Below, piece after piece: positions 62,610 through 64,000 of a stretch of 64,000 nucleotides of DNA (positions are counted from its first letter, which is position 1; the number at the start of each line of letters is the position of its first letter). The notes beneath the pieces were generated by a model. That model saw only the letters and a list, made by a program, of their open reading frames with translations. It was not told the origin of the DNA and did no database searches. The translations under genes were made by a program, and so were the position numbers. Where the stretch lies: assembly GCA_964521715.1 (NCBI GenBank), contig CAZFSS010000006.1:62001-126000 (forward strand), read 5' to 3'. Origin of the DNA: DAOVRD01 sp964521715. Its GTDB lineage: Bacteria > Planctomycetota > Brocadiia > SM23-32.

Positions 62610-64000
62610 ATGACTGCTGAAGGATTCACCACCGGCGTTGCTTACCTGGACGGCCTTCTGGGCGGCCTGAAGCCCGGCGACAACGTCGTCTGGCAGGTCG
62701 ACTCCGGCGCCCCCGTCGAGTTCTTCATCAAGAGCTTCCTGGGGACGGCCGCGCAGTCGGACGGCAGCGTCGTGTTCGTCAGCTTCAGCCACTCGCCGCA
62801 GTCGATCATCAACCGGTACGTGACGGAAGAGCTGCGGCCGCGCTTCCACCTGGTGGATGCGTTCACTTCCGGCTTCGGTAAGGACGACCGGTTCTTCGCG
62901 GACTTCTACGGCAGCCCGCAGTCGGAGCTGCTGAGCATCACGCGCGTAGTCCAGCCGGCGGACGCCGAGCATCTGAGCCAGGTCATGGACCGGCTCTCCG
63001 AGCAGGCCGGCGCGCGGGGCCGGTACGTATTCGACAGCCCGACGGCGATGCTGGAGCTTTGGGGCGGGGAGGAGCGCGTCCTGAAGTTCTTCAGCTATCT
63101 CTGCCCGAAGCTCTACGACCTCGGGACGCTGGCCTACTGGATTACGGAGAAGCACGCCCACTCCGCCAGCTTCCTGGCCAAGCTGCTCCACATCACGCAG
63201 GTCGTCCTGGAGCTGGGCGTCGGCGAGGGCGGCGTGGAACTGACGGTGCGGAAGGCGGAGGACCGGCCCGGATGCAGGATCGGAGTGACCGAGTACTTCC
63301 GGTCCGTCGACGGCCGGCCCGAACCGGAGCGCCGTGAGGAACTCGAGATGCGGCTGCTCCAGGAGATCGGCCGCGCCGTGGGCAGCAGCCTGGACCTGCG
63401 CGTCGTCTTTCAGAGCATCATGCAGACGCTGGCCCGCGGCCTGAGCATGAAGAGGGGCACGCTGGTGCTCCGGGAGCCCGCGGGCGACACGTTGAGGATC
63501 GCCGCCGCCCATGGGCTGAGCGGCCAGGAGATGTCGCGCGGCGTCTACCAGGTCGGCGAGGGCGTCACGGGGGCCGTCGTGGAGACCGGCGAGCCGGTGG
63601 CCGTCCCTGACATCCGCCAGGACCCGCGCTTCCTCGACCGCACCGGCGCGCGCCGGAAGAACCGCCACGGCCCCCCCATCTCGTTCGTGTGCGTGCCCCT
63701 GCGGATCGAGGAGGAAGTCATCGGCGCCCTGAGCGTCGACCGGGACTTCGTCGACGGGAAGACCCTCGAGAAGGACCAGCGCCTGCTCCAGATCATCGGC
63801 TCGTTGATCTCGCAGGCCATCAAGATCAACCGGATGGTCGCCGTGGAAAAGGAGGAGCTGCTGCGGGCGGCCGGTCCGCGCCCCAGCCCCGACTCGCGCT
63901 ACGCGATAGGCAACATGGTCGGCACATCGCCCAAGATGCAGGACGTGCTGGCCGTCACGCAGGTCGTGGCCCAGAGCAACGCGACCGTCCTGATCCAGGG
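62610..64000 (+). CDS. KaiC/RAD55-like pseudo-ATPase-GAF-sigma54 activator fusion, 3' end outside window
   Basis: The ATG follows AGAGGACA; 463 codons are visible. Residues 1-215 resemble the KaiC/RAD55 ATPase (YLDGLLGGLKPGDNVVWQVD, VVFVSFSHSPQSIINRY, YVFDSPTAMLELWGGEERV), but the P-loop (usually GxPGxGKT) is replaced by VDSGAPVEFFIKSFL without the Lys-Thr. Residues about 240-405 are a NifA-type GAF (RGTLVLREPAGDTLRIAAAH, VYQVGEGVTGAVVETGEPVA, DIRQDPRFLDRTGARR, SFVCVPLRIEEEVIGALSVD). From about 433 the AAA+ sigma54-activator start is seen (IGNMVGTSPKMQDVLAV). It should activate sigma54 promoters in response to a signal sensed by the N-terminal domains. Divergence from glnA suggests nitrogen control. 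Confidence 0.88.
   Translation, partial: MTAEGFTTGVAYLDGLLGGLKPGDNVVWQVDSGAPVEFFIKSFLGTAAQSDGSVVFVSFSHSPQSIINRYVTEELRPRFHLVDAFTSGFGKDDRFFADFYGSPQSELLSITRVVQPADAEHLSQVMDRLSEQAGARGRYVFDSPTAMLELWGGEERVLKFFSYLCPKLYDLGTLAYWITEKHAHSASFLAKLLHITQVVLELGVGEGGVELTVRKAEDRPGCRIGVTEYFRSVDGRPEPERREELEMRLLQEIGRAVGSSLDLRVVFQSIMQTLARGLSMKRGTLVLREPAGDTLRIAAAHGLSGQEMSRGVYQVGEGVTGAVVETGEPVAVPDIRQDPRFLDRTGARRKNRHGPPISFVCVPLRIEEEVIGALSVDRDFVDGKTLEKDQRLLQIIGSLISQAIKINRMVAVEKEELLRAAGPRPSPDSRYAIGNMVGTSPKMQDVLAVTQVVAQSNATVLIQ

Overview
This is a gene-dense, high-GC window (typical sequence lines run near 65-70 % G+C) from a Gram-negative-type bacterium. It encodes a Wza-like outer-membrane polysaccharide exporter, a BY-kinase of the Wzc type, many secreted proteins and sigma70-like promoters. 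Very large secreted glycoside hydrolases, several Gfo/Idh/MocA oxidoreductases, a URO-D-family protein, a creatininase-family protein and PD40/TPR proteins with a CxxCH motif suggest a polysaccharide-degrading lineage near Planctomycetota, Hydrogenedentota, Sumerlaeota or Lentisphaerota. That placement is inference from gene content; no rRNA or tRNA gene is present to confirm it.

Layout. 1-12.7 kb: a partial secreted GH2 enzyme, two tandem PD40-TPR paralogues that share a base-identical 1.25 kb core, a zinc-ribbon membrane protein and a large secreted clan-A glycoside hydrolase. 12.7-15.4 kb: cysK, then a cupin and a Gfo/Idh/MocA oxidoreductase that overlap by ATGA. 15.5-45.2 kb: one exopolysaccharide (EPS) locus of about 29 kb, transcribed leftward from a strong promoter at 45.15 kb through a ~565-base leader. 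In order it encodes a secreted carboxypeptidase-regulatory-like protein, Wza, Wzc, a CpsB phosphatase, an O-antigen ligase/polymerase, a small TPR-like protein, a NusG paralogue, WecA, methyltransferases, a DUF362 protein, six GT4-type glycosyltransferases, a Wzx flippase, a polysaccharide deacetylase, a multi-spanning membrane protein, a second ligase, an epimerase and WecB. 45.2-49.4 kb: an FHA-GAF histidine kinase and a flotillin/NfeD pair. 49.6-52.4 kb: a nitrilase, URO-D-like and creatininase-like cluster. 52.4-55.4 kb: a decayed stretch with a terminal-inverted-repeat element, a truncated GH2 start, a frameshifted ankyrin gene, a possible hydrolase tail, another Gfo/Idh/MocA gene and a dispersed repeat. 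55.4-64 kb: carB, carA, a stand-alone GMP synthetase ATPase subunit and glnA, all leftward, and divergently a sigma54-type activator that runs off the right edge.

The most striking point is the nitrogen cluster. The carbamoyl-phosphate synthetase small subunit has lost all three residues of the glutaminase triad, and the neighbouring GMP synthetase has no glutamine amidotransferase domain, while glutamine synthetase keeps its signature motifs. The divergent regulator joins an apparently P-loop-less KaiC/RAD55-like domain to a NifA-type GAF and a sigma54 AAA+ domain. Together these suggest an ammonia-dependent amidation module under nitrogen-type control, a hypothesis worth testing. Other points of interest are gene conversion between the PD40-TPR paralogues, the EPS leader with its in-operon NusG paralogue, and scars of gene truncation and element insertion.
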